Assembly (NCBI GenBank): GCA_028564925.1
Contig: CM053029.1
Location: 288,341,057 to 288,405,056, forward strand
Origin: Lithobates sylvaticus
Lineage: Eukaryota > Chordata > Amphibia > Anura > Ranidae
Length of the DNA stretch: 64,000 nucleotides
Direction of reading: 5' to 3'
The translations under genes and the position numbers were made by a program. A model generated the notes under the pieces. That model did no database searches. It was not told the origin of the DNA and saw nothing but the letters and a program-made list of their open reading frames with translations. Below are positions 1-11,530 of this stretch, one piece after another; position 1 is the stretch's first letter; each line of letters begins with the position of its first letter.

Positions 1-790
1 TGCTTTGCAACAGGTCTCATTGCTGTGCTAAGAGTACAGTGTCTGTGAGGGGTTGCAGTGTTGTGGCACCAGCACCAATGCCTAAGGCACAATTTTTCAG
101 CCCCTGTTTAACAGGGGCGTGTAATTACAATTTTTTAAAAAGATGCTTCGCAACACGTGTGACTGCTGTGCTCCAAGTACAGTATCTGTGAGGGGTTGCA
201 GTGTTGTGGCACCAGCACCAGTGCCTAAGGCACAATTTTTCAGCCCCTGTTGGGGCGTGTAATTACAATTTTTAGGCAATGCTTTGCAACAGGTCTCATT
301 GCTGTGCTAAGAGGACAGTATCTGTGAGGGGTTGCAGTGTTGTGGCACCAGCACCAATGTCTAAGGCACAATTTTTCAGCCCCTGTTTAACAGGGGCGTG
401 TAATTACAAATCTTGATCTAATAGTTCAGAGCAGGGCCCATTCCTGCGCCCACCAAGAGTAACTATGAGGGCCTACAGTCTTGTGGCAACACCGTCCACC
501 ACCACCACCAAAGGCCCAATTTTTCTGCCCTGTTCAACAGGTTCATGCAATTACAAATCTTGATCTAATAACTCACAGCAGGGCCCATTCCTGCGCCCAC
601 CAAGAGTAACTGTGAGGGCTTACAGTCTTGTGGCAACACCGTCCACCACCACCACCACCACCACCACCACCAAAGGCCCAATTTTTCTGCCCGGTTCAAC
701 AGGTGCATGCAAGTACAAATCTTGATCTATTAACTCACAGCAGGGCCCATTCCTGTGCCCACCAGTCTTGTGGCTACACCAACATCTAAT
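1..790. repeat. Tandem array, 136-162 bp units
   Basis: Direct repeats start at about 1, 144 and 280 (units opening TGCTTTGCAACA) and continue as a related variant at about 411, 558 and 720 (opening TCTTGATCTAAT). Every unit carries a stretch close to CAGTCTTGTGGCAACACC or its older form, and an 'AATTTTTC' block near its end. The second half also holds an expanded CAC trinucleotide run (about 640-672). The array probably begins before the window. No coding signal; short reading frames here are produced by the repetition. Confidence 0.88.
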
Positions 791-1235
791 GAGGCAAATT
801 TCTGCAGAGTATATACGGCAGGCCCCTACTTTCAAACATCCAACTTACAAACGGAAAGAGAAAACAGGAAGTGAGAGGAAATCTACCCCTAGGAAGGGAA
901 ATTCTATCATGTTAGATTTAATTTGGGAAAAAGGTATCTCCTCTCTACTGATGCTTTATCACCAATCCTTGTTTCAATTAAAACCCCACTTTTCCAAAAA
1001 CATTTGTCATTGGGACGGAAAGTGAGGTGACATGTTCTGAACAGATGTGCAAAGACAGCAAATGTTACAGGGGTGATAACCCCTCCCTATGTTCTCCAAA
1101 AAGCTTAAAAATATATTTTTTTGGGATGGAGCTACACTTCATAATGTACCTGTTCAGATTCTACTTAAGAACAAACCTACAGTCCGTGTCTTGTTTGCAC
1201 CACCTATATACTGCTGTTCAGAATATATAGGGTTG
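791..1235. other. No recognised feature
   Basis: AT-rich unique-looking sequence between the tandem array and a transposon fragment. The reading frames are short and show no family motif. I see no RNA gene, no terminal repeats and no promoter-like cluster. Confidence 0.5.
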
Positions 1236-1816
1236 TAGGTATAGGGTTTTATTTTGGGTGCGGGGTCCCCCTTAATATCCATACAAGACCCAAAGGGGCT
1301 GGGGTGGGGGGGGGGGGGGTGATGGGGTAGCCATGCCATTTTTCTCAAGGATTTTCAGCCATATGGCGGCCAGGACAAGACATGACATTAAAGCCGCAAG
1401 TGGTTTCAAATGGCTTCTTTTTTTCCTTTACAAATGTCATTTTGTGCAAGGACAGTTCTAAACACGGGAAACACATGCCACTTCACAGGCATACTTTAGA
1501 CACCCCCCAGGTACCATATTTAAAGGAAAATTTCACTTATTTTTTTTCACTTTATGCATCATTAAAATGACTGCTCCCGAAAAAACGTTAGTTTTTAAAA
1601 GTTCTTTTTGCATTGATATATGTCCCCTGGGGCAGGACCCGGGTCCCCAAACCTGTTTTATGACATTAACATGCATATTGGCCGTTGTAATTAGCACTTT
1701 TGATTTCGAACGTTCGCGTCCATTATAACGTATAGGGTTCGTAAATTCGCGCAAACTTTCGGTCGGTTCGAAGGTTCTGGTGCGAACCGAACCCGGGGGT
1801 GTTCGGCTCATCCCTA
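1236..1816. mobile_element. Fragment of TAGGGATGAG-family hAT-type element
   Basis: The right edge ends GTTCGGCTCATCCCTA, identical to the right end of the large foldbacks at 12.7 and 58.8 kb. Inside are the family's usual blocks in order: a CTTAATATCCATACAAGACCC piece, the GTGCAAGGACAGTTCTAAACACGGGAAACA-type segment near 1443, the CCCCTGGGGCAGGACC block near 1624 and the GAACGTTCG block near 1707. The left end is missing, so no target duplication can be paired. The divergence suggests an older copy than those at 2.2 and 52.2 kb. Confidence 0.75.
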
Positions 1817-1853
1817 GCATTGTAATCCATTTTTGGTTAAGATATAGAAGAAC

Positions 1854-2093
1854 TTTTTTGTTGCATTTGAAAGTTATCTACATATACATAATCTCATAAT
1901 TTAAATATCTATACTCATACATATATTAAAGATCTTGAGTTGATTTGACTTATAGTCATCCTAAACTATTATTACAATATATTTGTACATAATAATTGTT
2001 AATGAAATTTAATTATTATTTTTTTTCTGTACTATATAATATGTTAATTGTTTCACTGAAATTCTGAATAAAACAATGAAACAGAAAAAAAAA
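1854..2093 (+). mobile_element. 5'-truncated LINE tail with target duplication
   Basis: An AT-rich segment ends in a polyadenylation signal (AATAAAACAATGAAACAG) followed by an A tract, as LINE 3' tails do. It is flanked by near-matching 15-bp repeats: AAGATATAGAAGAAC at 1839-1853 and AAGATATAACAGAAC at 2094-2108 (13 of 15 the same). Only the 3' untranslated tail is present, so the LINE clade cannot be assigned. An L1-type tail is likely. Confidence 0.7.
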
Positions 2094-3410
2094 AAGATAT
2101 AACAGAACTACAGGATAAAGCAGTTGCTGGCGAGGAATCCCTTGGTTATCTATATTGTTGTATCTGTTGATGGCCAAGCATCACATGAGAGAGGATGCAG
2201 ATAAAGGAGGTGGCAGTACATCTTGAGTAGGGATGAGTGGAACTCATGTTTGACTCGAACATTGCCTGTTCGCCTGTTCACCGAACAGCGAACAATTTGG
2301 GGTGTTCGCGGCAAATTCAAAAAGCCGTGAGCACCCTGTAAAAATCTATGGGAGAAATCGAAAGTGCTAATTTTAAAAGCCTATAAGCAAGTTATTGTCA
2401 TAAAAAGTGTTTGGGGACCTTGGTCCTGCCCCAGGGGACATGTATCAATGCAAAAAAAAGTTTTAAAAATGGCTGTTTTTTTCAGGAGCAGTGATTTTAA
2501 TAATGTTTAAAGTTATACAATAAAAGTGTAATATTCCTTTAAATTTCGTACCTGGGGGTGTGTATAGTATGCATGTAAATGGGTGGATGTTTTTTTTCCG
2601 TGCTTAGAACTGTCCCTGCACAAAGTGTAATTTTTGCAGGAAAAAAAGCTATTTAAAATCACGGCTATAATGAATTGTCAGCTCCTGTAATACAGAGAAC
2701 AGTCATTGAAAATCATTGATAAAAAAAAAAAAAAGCATGGGGTTCCCTCCAAATTCAATTACCAGGCCCTTCAGGTCTGGTATGGATATTAAGGGGAACC
2801 CCCGGTCAAATAAAAAAAAAATGATGTGGGGTTCCCTCTAAATATCCATACCAGACCCTTAGGGTCTGGCATGGATTTTAAGGGGAACTCCACGCCAAAT
2901 TAAAAAAAAATGGCGTGGGGGTCCCCCTCAAAATCCATACCAGACCCTTATCCAAGCACGCAACCTGGCAGGCCGCAGGAAAAGAGGGGGGACGAGAGAG
3001 CGCCCCCTCTCCTGAACCATACTAGGCCACATGCCCTCAACATTGGGAGGATGCTTTGGGGGTCTGTGACCCCTTAAGGCACCATGTCCCCATGTTGATG
3101 AGGAGAAGGGTCTCTTCCCCACAACCCTGGCCGGTGGTAGTGGGGGTCTGCAGGCGGGGGGCTTATCAGAATCTGGAAGCCCCGTTTAACAAGGGGACCC
3201 CCAGATCCCGCCCCCACTGTTTGAAATGGTAAGGGGGTACAAAAGTACCCCTACCATTTCACAAAGAAAGTGTAAAAAATAGTTAAAAAACACACAGACG
3301 GGGGCGTGGCCTAGCACCGGGAGAAGATGGCAGCATAACTTCAGAGCTCCGCCACCCAGAGCCTCTACAGAGCCACAATCAGCGGGATAAACGCACAGAC
3401 TGCGATCATA

Positions 3411-4526
3411 ATGACCGGGAGAAGCTCGTCAGCCACCCGGTCCCTGCAGGACACCTCCACACAACTAAGCCGCAACATACCGGCGATGTTCCGCTCTCAG
3501 CACGCGGACACGCAGGCCCCATCTCAGGCCTCGGACCGGAGTTATGCCGCCGTCGCGGCCGACATCCCTGGAGCCTCCGCAGCAGCAGCAGGTACGACCA
3601 GCGCACAACCCCAGCACTCCCTGAGTCTAGCTGACCTCCACCTGGTAGCCACAGACATCAAAAACACGCTATTTGCGGCGATCTCAGACCTAAAGACCGA
3701 CATTAGAGCAGTGGCATCAAGGCATGTGGAAGCAGCGGCCATTACACATGGGGCAGCCATTCAACAAGTGCAGCAGGTCGCAAGTGTGCATACTCAACAT
3801 CTCATAGATATGCACAGGCACATGGAGGACCTTGATAATAGGGGGAGCAGGCGGTACCTGAGGGTGAGAGGAATCCCAGAGTCTGTAGAAGGACCCCAAC
3901 TACAAGCTACCATTTGGGCGATTTTTAACACGCTGCTAGGCAGACCCCCTGACACGCCGGTAGAGATGGAGAGATGCCACAGGGCCCTGAGGCCTAGGGG
4001 TAGAGACACTGACCCCCCCAGAGACGCAGTATGCTGCCTAGTGAGTTTCACCCAAAAAGAGGAGATTCTGCGTCTTGCCCGTACGCATGATCACTTGGAC
4101 CATGAGGGTGCGCGTATCCAACTATTTCAGGACCTGTCCGCAATCACCCTGCAACACAGGAGAGATCTCCGTCCCCTGCTGCAAGCCCTGCGTGACAGAC
4201 GTATACCGTACAGGTGGAAATTCCCCTTCTGCCTCCAGGCCTCTGCAGGAAATCGCACTGCACACCTGAGAACCCCGGCAGACCTACAGCCATTCTGTGA
4301 CACACTGGGAATCCCTGTAGTAGAGGTGCCGGATTGGTACAGTGCATTTATTCAAGCAGACCCCTGGATCCCCACTCAACCAGACGCCATGCCAAGATCG
4401 CAAAGACAGCGACAGAGGAGACGCAGACTCTCAAACGCTTCACCACCGAGGATGCGAGGTGACATGGAAACTGATGAGAGCCCACGTGTATCCCCATCTT
4501 CCGTCAGACGCAGAACCGACCGATAA
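3411..4526 (+). CDS. L1 ORF1 protein (RNA-binding chaperone)
   Basis: A 371-residue open frame, a normal length for an L1 ORF1 protein, which coats LINE RNA as a trimer and acts as a nucleic-acid chaperone in the cytoplasmic RNP. A Ser/Thr/Ala-rich N-terminus (about 1-80) is followed by a helical stretch likely to form the coiled coil (about 85-145). Then comes the RRM-like domain opening with RYLRVRGIPESV (about 150) and the C-terminal domain with LRPLLQALRDRRIPYRWKFP (about 250-270). The tail is very basic (RSQRQRQRRRRL). The ATG at 3411 is the first in frame after the 5' UTR. No stop or frameshift is seen, in contrast with ORF2 of the same element. Confidence 0.93.
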   Translation: MTGRSSSATRSLQDTSTQLSRNIPAMFRSQHADTQAPSQASDRSYAAVAADIPGASAAAAGTTSAQPQHSLSLADLHLVATDIKNTLFAAISDLKTDIRAVASRHVEAAAITHGAAIQQVQQVASVHTQHLIDMHRHMEDLDNRGSRRYLRVRGIPESVEGPQLQATIWAIFNTLLGRPPDTPVEMERCHRALRPRGRDTDPPRDAVCCLVSFTQKEEILRLARTHDHLDHEGARIQLFQDLSAITLQHRRDLRPLLQALRDRRIPYRWKFPFCLQASAGNRTAHLRTPADLQPFCDTLGIPVVEVPDWYSAFIQADPWIPTQPDAMPRSQRQRQRRRRLSNASPPRMRGDMETDESPRVSPSSVRRRTDR

Positions 4527-6529
4527 AGCCCAAGACAGAGTGACGAGTAAGCAGAACTACGCCACCTTGCTCTTTGTTTGTGTTATTCCCCTTCCCTACA
4601 GCCTGAGGGCCCCTACAAGGGTGGCTCTTTTTTCGCCCCCCTCTTAATTTTTTATGTTTTTATTTTTTATTTTTGTGTCTCCTGTTTTTTCTTCTGCTTG
4701 ATATCAAGTCATTGATATGACCCCCCCACCTCAGAACAGTGACCAGTGCACGCAAGCTACATTGACACGCCTGTCAATCGAATGCCAGGAAACTGTCCCA
4801 GAATGAGACAACAGGTAATGCCCCAAGGTATGGGGAGACCAAGTCTTTCACACCTTGGCTGAACCTACCCGGTGTGCGGGTCCATCAAGCAGGCAAGTTG
4901 TTAAGCAACAGATCTGACTTTCGCGAAGCATGGAGGGGAGCGTTCCCCTTATTACATCTCACAAGTGCCTCTGTGGTAATTCTCTGATGGCTTGCAAATC
5001 TAGGTGAACCAAAGCCACATCTGTTGATTGGGAACTGCAAAGATTCCCCCATGGAGCTACTAAATTAGCTCGTCAGAAGGTGAGCGATTGCGCCACTAAA
5101 GGACCCCTTCCGGGTGTTTAGCAATGTAGCCTAATTAAAATGCTAAGATGTTCCAGAGGGATGCAGTGCTCCCTTGGAGACAGGGGCTGATCTGTGTCTC
5201 CCGGGAAACATCAAGGTGCTGGGGCATTTAAATGTCAACTTAAGGTGGTATGAGCTTAATTGACAAAAAAAATAAAAAATGAAAAAGCTCATGGAAGATC
5301 AGGTACTCAGCATGCCTCCTTTTCTAAAAGGCGCCTGGCTGAATACGCAGCTGTTTAGTTTAGTTATGTTTGCATTTATTATGTTCTTTTTACTGTTATT
5401 CCAGGGTGATGTATTCCTAACCAGAAATTTCATGCAGCCTTAGGGATCAGGAGCCAGTTGCTCTGGTTCTTTTTTACCGAGCAAGAACTTGGAACTCTTG
5501 ATACCTAACGCTGAAAATCATCTGAATAAAAGGGTCTCTCACACGTGGAGATCTCGCTAATTAAGGCGGGGTATCCACTGGGGAGAGAATCCAGGAATCC
5601 AAGGTGGTTATTGTTAACGCTGGGCACATACCGATACACCTGCCCTTGGTCCGCAGGTGCTAGGGGCCTCAAACCCACCAGATCTACAAGCTATGGTCTG
5701 GCTGGGGGTGGAGGCCTCGGGCAGCTGTGGAGATCAGTGTCTCGCATCCTGAGAGAATTAAACATATCTCAATGCGATGGGTCGCAGGGAACATGGTCAC
5801 CCGCAGGTTATATATATCTCATAGGTCTGAATGTTGTACAAGATGTATAGAGAGTTTTGTCCATAAAGTTAAGGACACATTTTAAATGTTAATAGAAAAG
5901 TGGCAACCCCAATACCCTCAGTCTCACACTTAACAGGGGGCGGAGGGGGGAAGGGGAAAGATACCAAGAGCGCTCCAATAGAGATAGTCCACGAGACGGC
6001 TTCAACTGGTATGCTTAACGTCTAGTTTATCCCATTCAGAATCCAACCCCAATTAGAGGTACCTGGGTGGCGATGGCATCTAGACTCACCCAGGTGTTAG
6101 GCTTCATTCCCAACTCAAGGAGGCTGGTTACTCTCTTGAACCTATCCGGAGTAGTTTACCCCTACACCCGTTTCCTTGTAGAACACTCACTAGGTGGGTA
6201 AGCAGGACTATACCCACCTCTGGAAAGAAAAAATATGTTTTTCTTCTCTTTGCATTTTGCCCACTTTAAGGGCATATTGCAACCATAACTAGGGAGCTCC
6301 AGTTGTAACTGGAGTGACCTATAGTTTTAACTCAAGCATCCGACTTCTTTTCCTTCTCAAGTCTCAGTAGTCTTCCTACTCAATTCTCTCCCTGTGAGCC
6401 GCCCGCCCCTTCATCCTTCTATCACTCATCCACGAGTACCGACCTACTACACCGCCCGGTTCTCACGGGGCGATCCCTCTCCGTCTGTTGAGACCTGTCA
6501 GACTGCAAGTGATCCCGTCTCAACTTGCA
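4527..6529 (+). other. Long inter-ORF spacer of L1 copy 1
   Basis: About 2.0 kb separates ORF1 from ORF2, whereas the corresponding gap in L1 copy 2 is about 0.45 kb. No coding frame with a recognisable family is visible. It begins with T-rich runs (4645-4695), and a palindrome-poor unique body follows. The extra 1.5 kb could be an older insertion whose borders I cannot place, or a family-specific internal promoter region. I see no target duplication that settles this. Confidence 0.6.
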
Positions 6530-9500
6530 ATGTCCGCTGCAGTGCACTCCTCAGCTCCTCTTTCGATCAAAGTATATTCTCTAAATGTCAAGGGCCTCAA
6601 TGTACCTGAAAAGTGCAGTAGTGTACTGGCGGAAGCCCACAGGCACAAAGCCCAAGTGGTCTTCTTACAGGAAACTCACTTTAAGTCAAGCTCCATTCCA
6701 CGCCTAACGGATAAGCGCTATCCGGAAGTATACCATGCAACATGTACCGATTCCAAAACCAAAGGAGTATCCATCTTACTGGCCAAATCCATGGCATTCC
6801 ACCTCTATGGATTTGGCCAAATCCATGGCATTACTGACCAACTCACAGATCCTGAGGGCAGATTTATTTTTTTGAAAGGCACTTGGAAGGACAAGCCCGT
6901 GACTTTAGCAAATGTCTACTGTCCCAATGCAAATAGGGTCCCCTTCCTTAGAAATCTTGTCTCAAAACTAGCCTCATTCCAGACAGGCCTGCTGATTTTG
7001 GGAGGGGACTTTAACATGGCCCTGGACCCACTTATAGACACTTCCACAGGCACTTCTTCCTTTCCATACTCAGCGCTACGCCAAATAAAGCTCCAACTAG
7101 CATCCCTCACCCTGCATGATACATGGCGTACACTTAACCCCCGAGAGAAAGACTACACATTCTACTCGATACCGCACAACCGATACTCAAGACTGGACTA
7201 CATTTTCATACACCAAGCAGACCTATCGTATTTGAAAAACGCTACGATTGAAAATATGACGCTATCTGACCATCACCCTGTCACAATAACCTTACAATTT
7301 CCGCAGAGGGAGGGATATACTAGGATGTGGAGACTAGATGCCTCCATCCTGGCAGACGCGATAGATGCAGAATTTATCAGAAAGACAATGCAGGAATATT
7401 TTCAGAACAATGACACCCCTGATGTGACCCCTATGGTACAATGGGAAGCGCACAAATGTGTCATACAGGGCCACCTTTTAGCCATCGCAGCGAGGAAAAA
7501 AAGGGAACACCAAAAACTGATACTGGCCCTCTCTGACAAGATAACCACGCTAGAGTTGCAACACAAATGTACAGGGGCAGCCCAAGTAGCGCAGGAACTG
7601 GCAGACACCCGATCCCTATTTGTCGAGGAACTATTTAAGAGGGCTCGAAAACGTCATATACTGTCCCAGAAACTGTTTTTTGAACAGGGCAATAAGCCCG
7701 GGAAGCTGTTGGCCAGATGCCTACAGAAACGTACACTAGCATCCACTGTCCATCATGTGACTGATCAATCAGGGAAGCACCACACAAAACATGAGGACAT
7801 CGCACAACAATTTCTCCTCTTCTACAGCAAACTGTACAATCTACAGGATGTGACCCACAGCCCTAGGGAGGACGAGGCGCGCTCCAACCTGATGAAGGAA
7901 TTCTTGGGCAAGTTCTGCTCAAGAGCTTTATCAGAGGAGGACTGTGCAGAACTAGAAGCTCCATTGACCTCCGAAGAATGGGTAGCGGCCCTGAAGACCA
8001 TGAAGCCGGGCAAGAGTCCCGGCCCAGACGGCTTCATGGCGCAATATTATAAGTCCTACGCAGAATTATTAACCCCACGCTTCCTTAAAGCCTTCAACAC
8101 TCTAGCAACTGCACCCTGCCCATCAGACACGCTGCTAGAAGCGTACATTACGGTAATTCCCAAAAATGACAAAGACCCTGCAGACGTGACTAGTTACCGA
8201 CCAATCTCACTCTTAAATGTGGACGTAAAGCTCTTTTCAAAAATCCTAGCCACCCGCTTAGCATATCATATACCGGCATGGATAGGAAAGGATCAAGTGG
8301 GATTTGTCCTAGGCAGGGAGGCCAGGGACAATACTATTAAGGCCCTAAACTTACACCACTGGCTAACCTCCACCCAAAGAGAGGGATTCTTTTTAGCGAT
8401 GGATGCAGAGAAGGCGTTCGATAGGGTGGCTTGGGACTACATGGAGGAGGTCCTGAAGGCCTTGGGTCTGGGAAGACGCATGCGTACATTTATTGGGGCA
8501 CTCTATGTAAACCCCAGGGCCAGAGTTAAGGTCAATGGTCGCCTATCGAACGCCTTCCCTATCCATAACGACACAAGGCAAGGATGCCCCCTATCACCCC
8601 TGTTATACATTCTCACTCTTGAGCCTCTCCTGCGTAGTATCAGGGCCAACCCAGACATAAGAGGTGTCGAGGTTCATGGTAGGGAGTACAAGATTGCAGC
8701 CTTTGCGAACGACATCTTGCTCTTCCTATCAACACCACTGACGTCCCTACCAAACCTCATGCCAGTCCTCGAACAATTTAGGCACATTTCTAACTTAAAA
8801 ATTAACTATTCTAAATCATTTGCACTGAACGTCTCCCTCCCCAACAACTTGGTACAGCAATGTCAATCTAACTTTCACTTTAAGTGGAAAAAGGAAGCTA
8901 TTACATACCTGGGCATTCAACTTCCCAACAAGCTAGACACCTTATACGAAAAAAACTTTGCAGCAGAATTAAAAACCCTACAGCAAGATTTAAAAAAGTG
9001 GGATGTCCCTACTCTGTCCTGGTTCGGCCAAGCTGCAGCCCTGAAAATGACAGTGCTCCCGCGCATTCTATACAAAATGCAAACAGTACCAATTCGCCTA
9101 CCACCAAACATTTTTTCAAACTACAAAAAGCTATGTAGATCTTTTCTTTGGGGCTCCAAACAGGCACGCATCGGGTGGGCAAAACTGGTCCTACCTAAAT
9201 CCAAAGGTGGAATAGGCCTTCCTGATCTACAGCGCTACTATTGGGCGACACACGGAACTAGAGTGGTAGATTGGAAAATTCATGCACGTCATAAAGATTG
9301 GGTGGATCTTGAACGGGCGGTCTCGGAGCGCGATCTTCGCCTTCTCCCCTGGCTCTCCAGGAAACATATAAGTAATCAGCTGCTAGCACATCCCCTTATT
9401 GGAGCGACCCTTCAGGAGTTTCATAGGGCATGTAAGGTACACGCTCTGTCAAACCCTGTGTGTCCAATCACCCCGATTAGAGATAATCCAGACTTTCCCC

Positions 9501-10408
9501 CGGGACTAGAGAGTACGTTCCTGGCACAGGAATGGCCCTATGCAGAGATGTGGGCAAAACACTTTTTTCATAGGGGCAAGTTTGCCAGACAACGTGACCT
9601 AGCAACAGTGTCCAACACCAAGTCCTTCCCCTTTTGGTCCTACATCCAGCTAAAACACTTCTTAGACAACCCGGAGAGAAGGAAGGGGTTCACGACAATG
9701 CCTACAGTGCTCGAATCGCTGTGCTCGAGCTCAGTCCCCCAGAGTCATGTAATCTCAACCCTTTAGCTTCCATGTTTAAAGAACCATTTGCTGAGCTACA
9801 CTCGGAACATGCTTTTTGGGGGGCGGCGCTGGGCAGAGAGATTGGAGAGAAGGAATGGGATCGTGTCCACCTAGCTATTCACAAGGGGTCCCTCAATGTG
9901 CACACGCAGGAAAATGGATATAAAATCAAGACAAGGTGGTACAGGACCCCGGACATACTTCACAAAATATTTCCAACAGTACCTGACCAGTGTTGGAGAT
10001 GCGAAAGGGAAACTGGGACTTTCCTCCACATCTGGTGGACGTGCACTCTAATCCAACCTTACTGGAGGAGAGTGCACGAACTCACGTCTGCTATCTCCAC
10101 ATTACCACTGGAATTTTCCCCAGAGCAATACCTCCTGCACCTATCCAAAATCCCCCCCAAAAAATATTTCAAATCAATAGCCATGCACTTGATCAATGCG
10201 GCTAGGCTGTGTATTCCGGTACATTGGAAGTCTTTATCCCCCCCCCTCGATCAAAAATTGGATACAGCGTACAAATCGCATTGAGATGATGGAAGAGCTG
10301 ATACACATCTCTCAGGATAGAGTGTCCAGCTTTACGGACACCTGGGAGACGTGGCTCACGTTTAAAAAATCGCAACAATATCAAGCACTGATGCAGGAGA
10401 ATGACTGA
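6530..10408 (+). pseudogene. L1 ORF2 (endonuclease-reverse transcriptase), inactivated
   Basis: Encodes the LINE enzyme that nicks target DNA and reverse-transcribes its own RNA there. Start chosen at the ATG opening MSAAVHSS (6530). APE-type endonuclease signatures: SLNVKGLN, LQETH (E48), GGDFNM and SDHHPV. RT signatures: PGKSPGPDGF, YRPISLLN, DQVGFVLGR, MDAEKAFDRV, RQGCPLSPLLY and YLGIQLPNK. A C-terminal zinc knuckle appears as CWRCERETGTFLHIWWTC near 9993-10046. The catalytic F/YADD box reads FAND (8702-8713), so one metal-binding Asp is replaced. The frame shifts near 9650-9760 and again near 10230. A duplicated GGCCAAATCCATGGCATT lies at 6781 and 6813 in the endonuclease part. Closely related to active L1s but dead. 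Confidence 0.94.
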
Positions 10409-11168
10409 GTTTGGAGCCATACATAATATCACTGTGACGGTGGTGCAACATAGGGAACAAATCCCGATATACACCGCTATAGACAGGCCTGAAATACCAG
10501 GCAACCAGGGGCCATGGGCCCCTGGGGCTTTCAACAGACGGAGGGGGTAGCTGGTGGGAAACCCCACCCCCTCTCTGCCGGATAACTTAACAGTAAGCTC
10601 AGACACCATCTTCCCTTCCCCTCCTCCCCCCCCCTTTTTCTTTTTTTTTTTCTCTTTTCTTTCCCCCCCCCCCCCCCCTTCCTCCCCTCCTTGTCAATTC
10701 ACCCTTTCTCTATCCCCTCTTTCTAGAATCTACTTAATCTGTTTATGTGTTATCTGCCTCCTCGCGCCTTTTTGCCTTTCCCGGTTATACTGGGCGAAGC
10801 AACAAGCGAGTAGAAAAAGGAGCGGAATTGAAAGCATGAGCCATAGAATCAGCTGAAACACACACCTAGTGTACGTGGATATTGGTGACAAGTCCACCCC
10901 TGGCCGTCAAAGCGATCTCACCAGTTCACATTTAACCAGAGGTGGGTGGACATACTAGTGGACCCTACTATAACTTCATTGCAGTAGGTTCCTTATACTA
11001 CAGGGTCGTTTGCACCTTTTAAAATGTTGTACACGTTTCTGGTAGCATTGGCATGAACCACTTGAAATGTTGATATCTTGTACTGTACATTTTTGAAGTA
11101 TGAACATACCATGTATGATGTTAAATTTTCTCAATAAAAACGTTTTTTGGAAAAAAAAAAATAAAAAA
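10409..11168 (+). other. L1 3' UTR with polypyrimidine tract and poly(A) signal
   Basis: A C/T-only run of more than 75 bases (about 10608-10690, broken by very few other bases) sits 200 bp after the ORF2 stop, followed by unique sequence and AATAAA near 11131. Homopurine/homopyrimidine tracts in the 3' UTR are a known L1 trait. The short reading frames here are low-complexity artefacts. Confidence 0.8.
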
Positions 11169-11439
11169 AAAAAAAACACACACAGACACCGTTGGGATAA
11201 GTCCTTTATTAAAAATAATAAAAAGATTCCAGCGGTGGTAATCCACTCTTGCTATAAAGCGATGGGTGGTCTCTTCAACGGGGTCCAGCGATGGGTGATC
11301 TCTTCCGACGACGTCCAGCACAGCGCATCCTGTCTCCATGGAGACACTGAGGGAATCCCATCTTAGCAGAGGAGGACCGGGCCACTCCGTCACCTGACCC
11401 CGCCCCCTCTGACGCAACGCAAGGGGGAAGCTGGGATTC

Positions 11440-11530
11440 CCCAGTGACGTACGGGTGACCCCGCCCCCTCTGATGTAACGGAAACCTGCGTTACATCAGA
11501 GGGGGGCGGGGTCACCCGTATGTCAGAAGA
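11440..11530. repeat. Centre of foldback 1: GC-rich palindrome
   Basis: The palindrome axis of the foldback element lies near 11484. GGGTGACCCCGCCCCCTCTG and TGTAACG are mirrored by CGTTACATCAGAGG and GGGCGGGGTCACCC with only a few bases between the arms. Equivalent centres are at about 36085 in foldback 2 and 57515 in foldback 3. GC boxes on both strands are a by-product of this palindrome and could act as promoter elements. Confidence 0.8.

Larger units (their letters stand above)
3300..11168 (+). mobile_element. Near full-length L1/Tx1-type LINE (copy 1)
   Basis: About 7.9 kb, starting GGGGGCGTGGC and ending with AATAAAAACG plus an A-rich tail near 11131-11168. The inserted site is visible: AAAAAACACACAGAC precedes 3300, and AAAAAACACACACAGAC follows the tail (one CA step longer). 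The joined flank reads like the uninterrupted copy near 56350. Order: 5' UTR (about 110 bp), ORF1 (3411-4526), an unusually long 2.0 kb spacer, ORF2 (from 6530), 3' UTR with a long polypyrimidine tract. The starting motif is shared with copy 2 at 15218, so the 5' end is probably complete. Confidence 0.93.

Noticed and set aside
10554-10856. 100-aa Phe/Pro-rich frame after L1 ORF2
   Set aside because: Encoded by the 3' UTR polypyrimidine tract.
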